A stretch of 64,000 nt of DNA from Plazaster borealis (taxonomy: Eukaryota; Echinodermata; Asteroidea; Forcipulatida; Labidiasteridae), in assembly GCA_021014325.1 (NCBI GenBank), contig CM037472.1, forward strand, positions 38,526,234 through 38,590,233, in the 5' to 3' direction. How positions within the stretch are numbered: position 1 is the stretch's first letter; the number at the start of each line of letters is the position of its first letter. Below the pieces are notes generated by a model. The model had not been told where the DNA came from. It saw only the letters and a program-made list of their open reading frames with translations, and did no database searches. Below are positions 44,968-56,305 of the stretch, in pieces. The position numbers were made by a program, and so were the translations under genes.

Positions 44968-45621
44968 CTGATATTAAAAAGATAAAAAGAGAAAAGAGTT
45001 TTAGTTCCAACCGTGAACTCCATTTGAATTTCTGTATTAACTTCGTTTATCTGCTATTTCATGGATGAGTCGTAGGTTCAAATCCCACCCGAGACGCCTA
45101 CGAATTGCTGCAGGACTCAAGAAAGCACTGATCACGGGCGTACAGCAGATACGCACCCAAAAAGCATTTCTTATGACAGACACTTTTAATTCTGAGAAGA
45201 CCTCCAGTCTTTGAAGAAGTGTGTAAAAACCATTTTCAATTATCCAACTTTGTTTCCATAAATCATCAAAGAAAAACAATAGTTTTAAGACTTTTGCCCT
45301 TCCCTGGACGGCCTCAGCGCGTATATTTTATTATCCAAAGAATTGAGAAAAAACCCATAATAATAAATAGCTCAATCCACCAGAACGTTTTCATGAAATA
45401 TGCGCACTAACACTACTGGTCGGCAAAATGAGGGAACATCCCGCCTTTTTGTTATATAGCTGATAGTGGCGTGACGCATACGCATTTGCACGTCTGCCTA
45501 GTGCACAACTCTATGGCGTTTGCCAACCAATAGTGTCTGTCTATCCTTGCGGATAAAGACAGGGCACCAGTCTAGGGACCAATATACAAAACACCAACCT
45601 ACAGGTCCATTAAGAGACTAA

Positions 45622-45758
45622 GGCCGCGTCCGAATCGGCAGCTACAGCTACGGCTATGGCTATTTCCGCGTCATCATGCGTTGAAGAATAGGACGTCCTT
45701 AGCAACACCCTTAGCAACAGTCGTAGCCGTAGCTGTAGCCGCCAATTCGGATACGGCA
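45622..45758 (+). mobile_element. Harbinger-like MITE, copy 1 of 3
   Basis: TAA|GGCCGCGTCCGAATCGGCAG to CCGCCAATTCGGATACGGC; arms contain CTACAGCTACGGCTATGGCT and its inverse. Same family as 45831-45959 and 46232-46370; a decayed relative is near 13775-13860. Confidence 0.75.
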
Positions 45759-45830
45759 TAATATTGTTGATGTTGAGAATCTGTTGGCATTTGGCTGTGG
45801 CGGTTGGAATCATGTTGAAGCCAAAGCTAA

Positions 45831-45959
45831 GGCCGTGTACGAATTGGCGGCTACAGCTACTGCTACGGCTGGATCGCCACGTCATCATATACGACGTCCT
45901 TAGAAACACCCCTAGCAACAGTCGTAGCCGTAGCCGCAGCCGCCAATTCGGATACAGCC
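45831..45959 (+). mobile_element. Harbinger-like MITE, copy 2 of 3, TAA target duplication
   Basis: GGCCGTGTACGAATTGGCGGC to GCCGCCAATTCGGATACAGCC with TAA on both sides (45828-45830 and 45960-45962). A 3-bp TAA/TWA target is typical of PIF/Harbinger. Confidence 0.82.
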
Positions 45960-45966
45960 TAACGCT

Positions 45967-46073
45967 TGGTGGCAGTAGACATACCAGGTAAATCCCCCTT
46001 GTTTACGTAGTTCTGGGCATGCGCACATTCCCGGAATAATGGATATACATGGTATGTCTACTGCCACCTGGCT
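45967..46073 (+). mobile_element. Short hairpin MITE (GGTGGCAGTAGACATACC)
   Basis: GGTGGCAGTAGACATACCAGG and ATGGTATGTCTACTGCCACC are inverted ends of a roughly 107-base hairpin, lying directly between two Harbinger-like copies. Confidence 0.75.
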
Positions 46074-46231
46074 TCCTAAACAAATCTACCATTTCGGCTG
46101 TAAAAGTTTTTTTTTTTATTTTAAATAAGCTATATCAAAAGGGGAAAATGTCTGGTCATTTATGATTTATTTCCGCTTAATAAAGCAAATGCTGTGCTTT
46201 TCTTCCTATTTCCACCTGGTATTTACTCTAA

Positions 46232-46370
46232 GGCCGTGTCCCAAATGCCGGCTACAGCTACGGCTACGGCTAGATTTCCGCGTCGGCATGCATTGAAGTA
46301 TAAGACGTCCTTAGCAACACCCTTAGCAACAGCCGTAGCCGTAGCTGTAGCCGCCAATTCGGATACGGCC
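46232..46370 (+). mobile_element. Harbinger-like MITE, copy 3 of 3
   Basis: GGCCGTGTCCCAAATGCCGGC to GCCGCCAATTCGGATACGGCC, flanked by TAA and TAT. The central CGTC...GACGTCCTTAGCAACACCCTTAGCAACAG is shared with copy 1. Confidence 0.8.
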
Positions 46371-46477
46371 TATTTATATCAAGACAATAATAATGGGCGT
46401 AAAAAAAGTGGCAGATAATTATCATTAGTATAGTTTATGTAAATTCAGAAAGTTGACGACCGACAGCGTATACTTAC

Positions 46478-46513
46478 AAAAAAATGGAAAAGACGGCGAT
46501 GAAGAATATGAAA
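46478..46513 (-). CDS. Gene 2 candidate linker micro-exon (36 nt)
   Basis: Minus strand: a strong pyrimidine tract ending TTTTCCTTCCCCAG, 36 bases, donor TTT|GTAAGT, phase 1-1, encoding about SYSSSPSFPFF. It joins in frame with neighbouring linker exons without a stop. Low-complexity coding sequence makes it less certain than the tandem pair. Confidence 0.42.
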
Positions 46514-46514
46514 C

Positions 46515-47850
46515 TGGGGAAGGAAAAGTAAACAAAATCGGTTTAATTTCCTTAAAAATAATATTTTCTGAACGTTTTATTGCCACGACTCGTAGACAGG
46601 ATACTTCAAAAGGAACATAACGTTGTGTTGAGCCCTTGCGCCACCAACGTCACATGCGGCTATTGTCTGCTGCTCTCGCCACTTTGGGAGATTGCACTTT
46701 GACCTTTCTTCTGCAGTGTCAAAGTCTCGAGTTTTAAAAGACCGTTGTGGCAAGAGATTCTGTCCCCCCCCCCCGGAGATTCTGTCCCCCCATACGGCTA
46801 ACTGTGTACAAACTCCTTTTGATAGCGCCCTCTTTTGAATCATTGTCCTCCAGCCTACGTTAATTTCCCGTATGGGGACAGAATCTCCGGGGGACAGATT
46901 TCCCTGGGACACCGTCACTGCAAAAAATACAACAGTTTGTTATTTGACCATTAATGCTGTCAAATTAATAGCCATATGACTGATGAATATAGTTTACTAT
47001 CAAAAACAAAATATATATAGGCTTATACTTCATGACAACGCATTAATGTTTTGCTAAAAACGGCAAATTGTTGCCAAGCCAGTTTATACATTTTTAACTA
47101 CTCAAGGCCTTCCATACAAAATATTGGTCAATGTTTTTAAACAAAAGAAAGGTAATAGTAAGCACGTAAATGATGCGTCGCCTAAGACGCACACTAAAAA
47201 ACACACGGGTACATTGACTCCCAAAATGGCGCCAACCGCGCGATTATTGTGGAGATGACGTCAGGTGAATTAGTCAATATAGATGTGGTGATTTAGGGGC
47301 GTTAATTTTAACTTCATACTACAATTTCATTTCAATTCAATTTAATTCACATTTATTTCCATACTGTCAAAAACACAGCATTACAGAATGCATATACATG
47401 TACAATGTAATGGCGAACAGAGTAGTTTAATGTTTATACAATCAAAGAAAGTGAACAGTATGGAGGCCGATTTGATGAGCCGAGGCTTGTAGTAATCAGC
47501 CTGTGGACAGACAGAGACAAGAGAAACGGACAAACAGAGGACGTACGAATAGGAACAAAAACAACTTACAAACAACAACAACGCTTAATTAACTTAGATG
47601 AAAATATGATGTATATATGAAAAAGAACAAGTGATGATATACCTGGCAAAGCAGTCAATGGAAAGAAAGCTATGTGATTTGCTATGCTATGTAATTTGAA
47701 AAACTATCGAAAAAGATCCTCTATATTACAGTTTACACAGACGAAAACGCCAGGGTTGATGAGACTTGTCTAAGTGGTAGACAATGTCACATATCTTTGC
47801 AGGACGACATCGAAGGATGGACGTATTAACACCGAGCTGGAGAAGAGAAG
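46515..47850. other. Gene 2 intron without recognised exons
   Basis: Contains two copies of GGAGATTCTGTCCCCC-type sequence facing each other at 46755-46895, probably part of a palindromic element also glimpsed at 44380 and 44870. No further coding exon identified. Confidence 0.5.
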
Positions 47851-47854
47851 AGTT

Positions 47855-48000
47855 GTAGTCGAGTCACCTGTGTCGAGTCCGAGTCTCAAGTCACGTGGGT
47901 CGAGTCCGGAGGGGAGTCCCAAGTCACTTGGTCCGAGTCCGAGTAAATTTGCCGACGTGACTTGAGTCAAGTCCGAGTCACCGAAGTCACTCGAGTCCTA
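47855..48000 (+). repeat. Degenerate GAGTC(C/A)-type repeat
   Basis: CGAGTCCGAGTC, AAGTCACGTGGGTCGAGTCC and similar units run for about 145 bases. Reads open in one frame but composition is repeat-driven. Confidence 0.75.
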
Positions 48001-48079
48001 CAAGCATGGCTTTCGGATGATTAAACCAATGACTCTGCCTTGGAGAAACCAACATGTATCCACAAAAGTCAAATGTTAA

Positions 48080-48426
48080 AGGGACACGTTGCCTTGGATT
48101 GGACGAGTTGGTCAAAAAAAGCGTTTGTAACCGTTTGTTATAAAATGCATATGGTTAGAAAGACGTTATAAAATTAGAATACAATGATCCACACAATATG
48201 CTTCGAAATTGCGTGGTTTTCCTATTACTTTGCGAACTAACACGATCGGCCATTTTGTGGAGTCAAAAATTTGACTAAAAAAAATGGCCGACCGTGTTAC
48301 GAGACATATTTGTGTGGATCATTGATGCTACATTTAAAACATCTTTGTAACCATATACATTTTATAACAAACGGTTACAAATGCTTTTTATAGACCAACT
48401 CGCCTGATCAAAGGCAACGTTTCCCT
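48080..48426 (+). mobile_element. TTAA-type long-hairpin MITE (AGGGACACGTTGCC family)
   Basis: TTAA|AGGGACACGTTGCCTTGGAT to AAGGCAACGTTTCCCT|TTAA. Arms are complementary over much of the 347 bases (GCGTTTGTAACCGTTTGTTATAA with its reverse complement; AATGATCCACACAAT with its reverse complement). The centre is CAAAAATTTGAC. Confidence 0.82.
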
Positions 48427-48462
48427 TTAAATCATAGAGGTGGTTAAATATACAGGGCAATC

Positions 48463-49100
48463 GTTCTGTCCACACTCCTTTACGGTGTCGAAACATGGAC
48501 TGTATACAGAAGCCAGCTGGAAAAAAAAAACATGCCTTGATGATGAGACATCTATAAGGTCAATAATGAAAAACACCTGGCAGGACATGGTACCCAAAAA
48601 GGTAGACTTGATTCCAAGTCTGTGATCGTGGTTTTTAGTCTACCTGATAGCCATTACATTATTGCCTGAAATAGCGCCCTCTTGTGGACTTACCTCCGTT
48701 ATTAACCTAGCGAGCAGAGCGTGTGATAGCCAATCTGCGGGGGAGTTTTGCGTGGCTGATGCAGATAAATAACCGCGAACTCAGACTTGAAATCAAGTCT
48801 ACCAAAAAGGAGGTCCTTGAGCATGCAGGTTTGCCCTCAATGGAAGATCTCCTCGTAAGAAACCTACTGAGAATTCCATCTGAAAGACTATCGAAACAGA
48901 TCCTCTATATTCCCAACTCTCTGAAGGGTCGGGAAAACGAGGCCGTCCATGCCTCCGCTACAAGGACACAAAGAGAAATCTGACACGGAGGGAAAATGAC
49001 ACCAAGTCATGGTCATCCCAGGCAACCCAAAGAGCGGACTGGAAAGCGGCTTTCAAGCGATGGATTGAAGCAGTCTTTCTCGCTACGCGACCCACAGCAT
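48463..49100 (+). pseudogene. LINE ORF2 C-terminal remnant split by a 199-bp MITE
   Basis: Before the insert: VLSTLLYGVETWTVY, ALMMRHLRSIMKNTWQDMVP. After it: KEVLEHAGLPSMEDLL, RNLLRIPSERLSKQILY, then in another frame GKRGRPCLRYKDTKRNLT and SWSSQATQRADWKAAFKRW. These are typical post-RT segments of invertebrate LINEs, related to but different from the remnant at 8185-8952. At least one frameshift (near 48925) and the MITE inactivate it. It ends in a GAT-rich tail. Confidence 0.82.
48603..48801 (+). mobile_element. 199-bp MITE with palindromic ends and exact 9-bp target duplication
   Basis: Ends TAGACTTGATTCCAAGTCTG and its near-exact inverted partner CAGACTTGAAATCAAGTCTA; each end is itself a small palindrome. 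CCAAAAAGG flanks it on both sides (48594-48602, 48802-48810). Excision restores Pro-Lys-Lys-Glu-Val-Leu in the host LINE frame. A 9-bp duplication is typical of Mutator-like elements; superfamily inferred. Confidence 0.9.
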
Positions 49101-49480
49101 GATGACGATGATGATATGGTTTTCATCAGTTTGTAAATAGACCCCTTGCACAACGCGAAACGCTTAAGAGACGCTGAGGTCACGCGCACGTTTTTACGCA
49201 CAAAGAACAGCTATCGTCCAATGATTGTCCTCCTTTGGCCTCAGTGAGGGCGCTTTTTGGCCTCAGTGACGTCATATGCAGTTGATACTAGGATGCTCGC
49301 AACTTGGAACCATAAAATGGTGAAAATCGAGATAGATGTTCATTTTACAGCCATGTCAAATGCAAAGACTATAGGGAGCAAAAGGTTTATAAATATTCGT
49401 GTTACATTTGGTCCACTCAACGATTTCTATGGCATTTCAAAATATAACCCCAATTAAAATAATAAACTGTTTATACTTAC

Positions 49481-49516
49481 GGCTAGAATAACTTGATAAG
49501 CCCAGGCCCACCGAAC
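49481..49516 (-). CDS. Gene 2 linker micro-exon (36 nt)
   Basis: Minus strand: acceptor ATGTCTTCTAG, 36 bases, donor AGCC|GTAAGTATA, phase 1-1, encoding GSVGLGLSSYSS after joining to the leader exon. The donor is close to consensus. It is Gly/Ser-rich, like a linker. Confidence 0.5.
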
Positions 49517-49716
49517 CTAGAAGACATGGAGACAAAAATGTTGGCACATTAAACTCTCAGACAATACTGGTAATCATCGATGAAACAAAACAGGTCCCAT
49601 TTTGAAAACTCACTGAATGTAAATTATAACGTTCATTCAAATTGAATTCTCCAGAGATTTATCTCCATCTGAAAAAACCTGCCATTAAATCGCGGAAAAG
49701 CACTTGAATGCCATAC

Positions 49717-49725
49717 CTGTCACGG
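49717..49725 (-). CDS. Possible 9-nt micro-exon of gene 2
   Basis: Minus strand CATATGTAG|CCGTGACAG|GTATGG would give a three-codon phase 1-1 exon (Ala-Val-Thr). Phase and signals fit the neighbouring pattern, but such a short match can occur by chance. Confidence 0.2.
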
Positions 49726-49823
49726 CTACATATGAAAACGTGAAATCAAAAATAAATAAATATATGAGCAGTTTTGTTATTGTATACGCGAACTTCGAAT
49801 TGGATTAAATGTTTACAGCTTAA

Positions 49824-50219
49824 AGGGATTGTATACGTTTGGTAGTTGGAACCCACTGTTTGTTTCAATTCTATATAGTTGTAGATAAATACAATAAAAC
49901 TAACCTGTGAAAATTTCATTTCAAAAGGGGGTAGCATTTTTGAGATATTACCGAAAATCTGGAGCGGTTATGTCTACGCAGGAAGAATAATCTGCATTGG
50001 AATACACACTCTGAGACACGTTACTGTCAGTAACGCTTCTCAGATTCAAACCTTTGGGGATAAAAAGTGATATCTTTTTCCATAACCGCAGTAGGCCTAC
50101 TTCGAAGTGAAAAGTTTGTCAAAATGCATTATACTATCCAAAGCTGCTGTACTTCTTACCAAGTAAGTTTATATTGCCATTAATTTTCAGAGTCATTACC
50201 AAACGTATACAGAGACCCT
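49824..50219 (+). mobile_element. TTAA-type MITE (AGGGATTGTATACG subfamily)
   Basis: TTAA|AGGGATTGTATACGTTTGGTA to TACCAAACGTATACAGAGACCCT|TTAA: inverted ends and TTAA target on both sides. It lies in the gene 2 first-intron region. Confidence 0.78.
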
Positions 50220-50223
50220 TTAA

Positions 50224-53200
50224 TTGATTGTAAGGTGTGTTTATTGAGAGTCAAATGATGTGAATGAATTTACATGTCCAAAACAACGATGTGCCAGTAA
50301 AAAAAAAGAGAGAGAGAAAAAAAGAAAAGAAAAAAAGCTTCACAGATATATAAAAAATGTTAATGGCTCATCAGTTTTGTATTCCACACCTGGGACTGGC
50401 CTCCGATGGTCTGCAATCGCTATAATCCCTGTCACTAATGACCAATTTCAGCTTGTATTGTTCCATTTGAATAATGTCCCTTTGTAGATTATGGCGGAAG
50501 TATTATCTGGTCAATAATCTGACCAGAACAATGAAAGATAATGACTTTAATTTGAAGGAAATTGGTAGGCTACTCCTCATTTGGGGACTAATTTCTGACG
50601 GTTTCCATTCTCTAATTGAGGACAACAGATCTTGTATTTCCTCTGAGATTGTTCCAATTGTTATTAATCCACCCATATTCGACTTATTTTTGTTGCTATG
50701 ATGCGATGAACCAGAGTAATGATACCAGGTTTGTCCTTCCATATCTGCCCGGTATCGTTTATTGGAATCGAATATAAAGCCATAATGGTTGCAGCATCAT
50801 TAGCGTCCATAATTTTTGCGTTGTTCAAGTGATTATTGGACCATTTTCAAAGTCCCATGACTGAAAAAAACCAGTAATGATTTTCCAACTTCATTTGATG
50901 ATAAATAAGCGTTGATCACATCTGCCACAGGGATTTTTTCCTCCATTTCGTTTAATAACCTCATTAAAACCAGATACTTACTAAATTGATTGATGTTGTA
51001 TGTGGACAGAATTAATTTTCAAAATTGGAATTAACGAGGAATATGCAATCACGGTGGACTGACACGTTTAGTCCGCTAAATAATTGATAATTAACAGTCG
51101 TAATAGATCCGGTGATGACGGCATTACGAAACTCTTACGTGTCTACGAAAGGGATACATGATTTTTGTTTATGAAGAGTAAATCAATTCCAACACGCCAT
51201 ACAATCGTCCTGTGAAAATGTATTCATAGGAAAGTTTATCACTTCTGATTGGTCGAGAGGAAACCACGTGGCCGTGTTTAAACGTGCGATATGAACACAG
51301 TTAGAAGTGTTTAATCCCAGTGGTCACAATATCAGTATTCTTAGTGAAAAAGACGACAAATTAATGGTTGGTGTACTTTCAAAGATTCCGTGTACGTTCA
51401 ATTCGGGCAATCAAAATATGAAACACTCATTTGGACATTTTTCATTTGATGCTGTTTCTTCGACTGGACAATATTTTAGACTGTAATATTTTAAGTATTT
51501 TTTTGTGAAAATTGTAATAAGTGAGATTTTCAGATGAAGCTAATTATTTTCAATTCGATAATTACTGACCTGAAATTTTTCCTATTCATTGGGATTTTTT
51601 CTTTTGAAAAATGAGTGCACCACGGAACAGAATTTAACATTGAGGCCCCCACCCCCATCTCCAAAACGAAGAAGTTACATTGCTCACATTGTTGCACTCT
51701 TTGTGATGGGGTCCATGGGTTTGTAAACCCTCGAAGGCAAAATGCACAAAACACAATGGACCCCCATCACAGCAATTGTAATGGAAACTTTTGTAGGACA
51801 AAATGGTAGATGTTTGAACCCTCATCTGGTCCTTGGTCGGATGTAGTGGTTTGTAATTGTCGCAGCACAGTCGCCTATGGTGGGTCTATCCCGTACAGGC
51901 ATTGAAACAGCTGTCATGAAAACTGGCTGTATATTACTTTAACTTTTTCGAAAGTGGAATCTAACCAGATTGAACCTGTTTTCGCTGTAGCCCTCTATCT
52001 AGAACATATTGGTTAGGACTATTTCTAATTGTGTACAAGGCGCTGGAAACGATCAACGATGGACACGATCAAAGAGGGGGTACATCACTCATGTTCCCCT
52101 GAGCCATACATGCGTCTTTGTAAGACATCACGTGATTGGTTCCCGACCAATACAAATTCACAATCGTGGTATAACAACACACCATCATCCGTCATTATTA
52201 ACAACATTATCGGACCCCTTTACACGTGCATACAAACCATAGATACAAATATTGTATTGCCATACATTGTCGTCTAATTGCTTTAGAAGCATTTTTGTGA
52301 TGGTTATTTAATAGGTCCCCTTGCATATGACGTCATAAGCCCCCAAAACAGCGCCCTTACTGAAGTCAATGAAGACCTATCGTTGGCTGGGAGTTGTGCG
52401 CGGCGCGTAGACACCCACCATGCAAGTTTCCATATCGTTTGGCCTCAGCGACGGCGGCCAATGCAAGGGATATAATGCCTGTACTTTCCTTTTTGTATAA
52501 CGTAAAACCCGAACGTGTATAAAAACTTGTGTATAAGGAGACGCACAGGCATCAGCTGGTTATCCCACTTGGCCGATAATTTTACAAAGTACCGGGCACC
52601 GTTTCCAGGCTCTCGGCTTATCAATATTTCATGACTCGCTGGACCGAAGCAAATTAAAATGGAGTAGAGTGCTTACAAATTTCAAGGCACACATCGATCA
52701 TAATAGCATTAACAAAACCGGACAAATCTACTCTTTGCATATTACTATTTTTACGAAACCAACACAGGCGGTGGTTTGGTTATGTTCTAAATTGTGTTAA
52801 CATTACATTTGTCTGTGGTTGGGCATTTCTTGTACATATCGCGGAGCATGTCCTTCTTTAATTATAACAGTTCCCATTTCTAGTAGAAATTGTTTTGAAA
52901 GAACTGCTTGACCGAAGATTATACAGCGCCGAACGCGCAAGATGGTGAACTGGAGCTCTATCTATTCGCTCTTTGCACTGATCCGCCGTGTGCGTGTAGA
53001 GCCTCGACTTCAAGCTTCCATTTGTATTGTATTTATGTATCTGTTTGGATGAAAGTGTCATCACATTACCTTGACAATACAGAGTTATATAATGTGTTCT
53101 ATTCACCCTGTCCCCAATTGGAGGCTCTACACGCAAATTGGCTGACCGTGCACAGGGCGAATTGTTGAATTGTGAAAATCGTTTATTTTATTTTATTCTT

Positions 53201-53640
53201 TGTATTGTCCAAAGAATTAAATAAAATAAAACAACGTGAAATACGCACGGGTGTCAATTCAACAAGTGATGTTTCGTTATATCATTGAGAGCAATTGCCA
53301 TTGTTTGCACTGAGCTATTGTTGCATCAAAGAAGTTACTTACTGAAATGGCGTCCAGAGCACATTTCACTTTTCAGCCAGAGTTCCTCATCTTGCGCAAT
53401 CGGCACTCTATAATCTTTTGTGCTTGACTCTGACGATCCCAGAGTCCCAGATCCCAGAGTCCATCACTTTAAGTCCAATAACTGTGATACGAAAACGGTT
53501 CCTTTTCAAGAAAACAAATGGCTTTTTCTAATTCCTAAAATCATTAAGCAAGCATTACATATGTAAAATAGAGGAGGGAAAACAACAATGTTATTTTGCA
53601 TATTTTGTTGTTCTACTTCTACAAGCGTAATCATCGTCAC
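50224..53640. other. Long gene 2 intron segment without recognised features
   Basis: Contains a purine-rich simple stretch (50299-50338) and an inverted pair GCGTGTAGAGCCTC / GAGGCTCTACACGC (about 52989 and 53122). I see no exon with acceptable phase and splice sites. Confidence 0.55.
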
Positions 53641-55864
53641 CAGGGCCCATGTTTCATGGCTCTGCTTACCGCCGGATTCTGCGCTTGCGATGAACATTCT
53701 TCACCTACAGGGCAAGCGCCAAATTTCTGCGCTAGCTACGTAAGCGAAGAATGCCTAGTAACGTTGACTATTATATACGCACGCGCACAAGCAAACTTTC
53801 CCTGCTAACCTGTGAAATACGCTTGACGTAAGCGCGGAATTCCCTGCTTCCGTAAGCGCCGATTCTTTTTTTTTTTTTTTTTTTTTTTTCCTCGGGGGGG
53901 GGAAAATATTTATTCAATTAATTACCCATCCTCTTGCAAAATACAACAAATGTAATAATTTAAAACAAAATATAAATTAAATTAATCATTACATAAAGTA
54001 GAGAATATGTCCCATTTCAAATTAAATTTAGCGAGATTGTCATTTGTGATGCAGATGAATTTTTCTAATTGAAAGTACCGTTTAAGCTCTTTTTTGAAAG
54101 ATAAAAAAGAAGGTTTACTGCCGTTCATCTTCATTCTATAAATATGGAAACGGCCTAGCAGTAGAACTAAATTAAGGGCAGTCATTTTCTTATTCAGAAT
54201 ACCGAATAGTTTGGCCTCATGGTTTAAACAAACATTGATATCCAGGTCATCCCTGATCCACCTATTGATTTCGGTCCAAAATGACGTAGAAAACTCGCAA
54301 ATACAGAATAGGTGGATCAGGGTTTCACTCTAAATGACAGAAGGAACATAAATCGCTCTCCTTTTTCCCAATTTTTACCAAAAAAGAATTAGTACCCAGT
54401 ATTCTATGAGTCAATCTATATTGGAACCACCGTAATCTTGTGTCACACGTAACTGTAAAGGGTATACTGCAGAAAACATACCATTTTGATAGTTGGAAAA
54501 AGGTGCCTAATTTTGTTTCCCATTTATCAATAAACTTGCTAACAACTCTTTTGTCAGACGTAAGAATTTGGTAGATCCGAGTAGAACCCTTTTTATCTTG
54601 TAAAAGTGTTTCCAAATTGAACGGGATAAAAGGATAAGGAGTGTTAGATGTACTACCCGTAAGTAAGTTACTGTAGGATTTCTTAAGGGCCTTAATTACT
54701 CCAAGGTATTCCAAAAAGTTGGTCTTGATGCCGTACTTTAACTTAAAGTGATCTATACTCAGGAAGGTGCCATTTTCGTCCAATAGATCGCTCACAAAAT
54801 TAACCCCTTTGTTAAACCAGTGATTGTTAAAAATACAATTGTTACCTATTGTAACTCTGGGGTTGTTCCACAAGACATTCCTGTAGAGATCATTCTGGCT
54901 AACTGGAACATGACATTGTACAAAGGAGCTCCAAGCATTAAAAACATCCACCCAGAACTGATTTGGTTTTGTGACCCCTTTGAGTGATCGAGTAATGCGT
55001 GAATAACCACCTTCTATCAAAAGCACGTTAGGAATTTTAGCAATTTTATACAATAGACAACACCAGCCGTGAGTCTCATTGGCTTTCAATAGTCTGCGGA
55101 CCCATGTACACTTAAGAGCCTTAATATAGGAGCTCAAATCTACTATTTTAACACCTCCAAGACTGTAATTCTTGATCATTTGATTTCTAGCGACTCTGTC
55201 ACCACCTTTCCATATAAATTTATACATCACGCTGTTTAAATGTTTTATAACATGCGGTGGCGGGTTAGGGAGCGACAAAATCAGGAAAGTAAATTTAGAT
55301 AAAATAAGCGATATTTACCACTGTGACACGCCCAAGTACAGTAAGATCTCTTTTGGACCATTGATCAGAAGAATTTTAGTAGATTCTAACACTCTGTTAT
55401 AGTTAACGGTCACCATTTTATCAAGGTTGGTTGAAAAATCGATGCCGAGGGCTCTAAAGGTATCATGAGGTTTGACCCAGTTAACATTAAAATAATCACA
55501 TAGACCTTTTTGGCGTCCCTTATTTCCACCAATCCACACCGCATTTGTTTTCTCGATATTTACCTTGAGACCAGAAATACTAGCAAAATCTTTAAGCAAT
55601 TTAAAGGCTCTATCGAAGGAGCGTTGTGAACCGTCCAAAAACAACTCTGTATCGTCGGCATACTGGGAAAGCCTGTATTCATTGGTATCAATTACAATTC
55701 CCTTTAAAATCTTGTCTCTGCGAATCATTGTGCCCTTTATTTCTGCGCAAAGTAAAAATAAATATGGGCTCAGACCGTCCCCTTGTCTACAGCCACGGCC
55801 TACTTTAAAGGATTCGGATAGCGCCGATTCTTTGCTTACAGTAAGCGGAGCCATGAATCTGGAC
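53641..55864 (+). mobile_element. Hairpin MITE split by a LINE
   Basis: Left part 53641-53868 starts GGGCCCATGTTTCATGGCTCTGCTTACC; right part 55820-55864 ends GTAAGCGGAGCCATGAATCTGG. Between them is the LINE at 53869-55819. Removing the LINE and one duplication copy restores a GGGCCCAATTTCAT-family hairpin. Confidence 0.82.
53869..55819 (-). pseudogene. 5'-truncated L1/Tx1-type LINE with poly-A and 14-bp target duplication
   Basis: Minus strand starts inside the RT domain: GRGCRQGDGLSPYLFLLCAE, then QYADDTELFLDGSQRSFDRA with the YADD catalytic motif, GLKVNIEKTNAVWIGG, and a thumb/C-terminal region with YKFIWKG, LGGVKIVDL, RLTHRILGTN and SDLCSFCH (zinc-knuckle-like). It ends in A-rich sequence (T run at 53869-53889 on +). 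AGCGCCGATTCTTT flanks it exactly (53855-53868, 55820-55833). A frameshift or stop near 55290-55320 breaks the frame. Clade inferred from the motifs. Confidence 0.9.
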
Positions 55865-56305
55865 ACAAGGCAGTCGTCACCGTTTTTACTCAGTATTCGA
55901 TTTGACTAGCACCCCGTACCGATTCATTCAGGTGCCGTACACAGTTTGAGGAGAAAATGCGCTGCAAAACGAGTTGAGAAATACCTACAATAACCCGGTT
56001 TTACAAAGAAATACAACATGAGCTAAAAAAATGACAATGTAGTACAAAAAATACTAAAGCTACTAAGTTTACTAAGATGTTTCTTTAAATTGGAAGCAAG
56101 CAGCGTCATTATAACATGACCCAGTAAAACTGTTAGCAAAGCACCGTTTAGTAGGAACAAAGATGCGTTCAAAAACGTCTTTGATCAATATCAATACAGT
56201 TTATTATTCATTTTACAAAATACAAAGGTAAAGTTGGCAAAACAAAGTCAAAATAAGTATCGCTGAATTTGTAAAGAGAGAAAAAACAGACTTTTACTTT
56301 AAAGG

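Larger units (their letters stand above)
42610..45160 (-). repeat. Tandem exon-bearing units of gene 2
   Basis: Units start near 42610, 43975, 44492 and 44996 on the plus strand, each with GAGTTTTAGTTT...CATTTGAATTT...TTCATGCGGGAGTCGT(G)AGGTTCAAATCCCA. Between units lie the linker exons at 42540, 43911, 44438 and 44941. Unit spacing is about 505 bases for the last three. The GGTTCAAATCC segment resembles a SINE B box, so an old SINE may be part of the repeated unit. Confidence 0.75.

Noticed and set aside
47855..48000. Ser-rich protein encoded on the plus strand
   Set aside because: Composition is produced by the GAGTCC repeat; no start, splice or conservation support.
53336..53375. Minus-strand segment with donor-like CAGTAAGT as another linker exon
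   Set aside because: Would end in phase 0 and break the phase 1-1 pattern; upstream acceptor weak.
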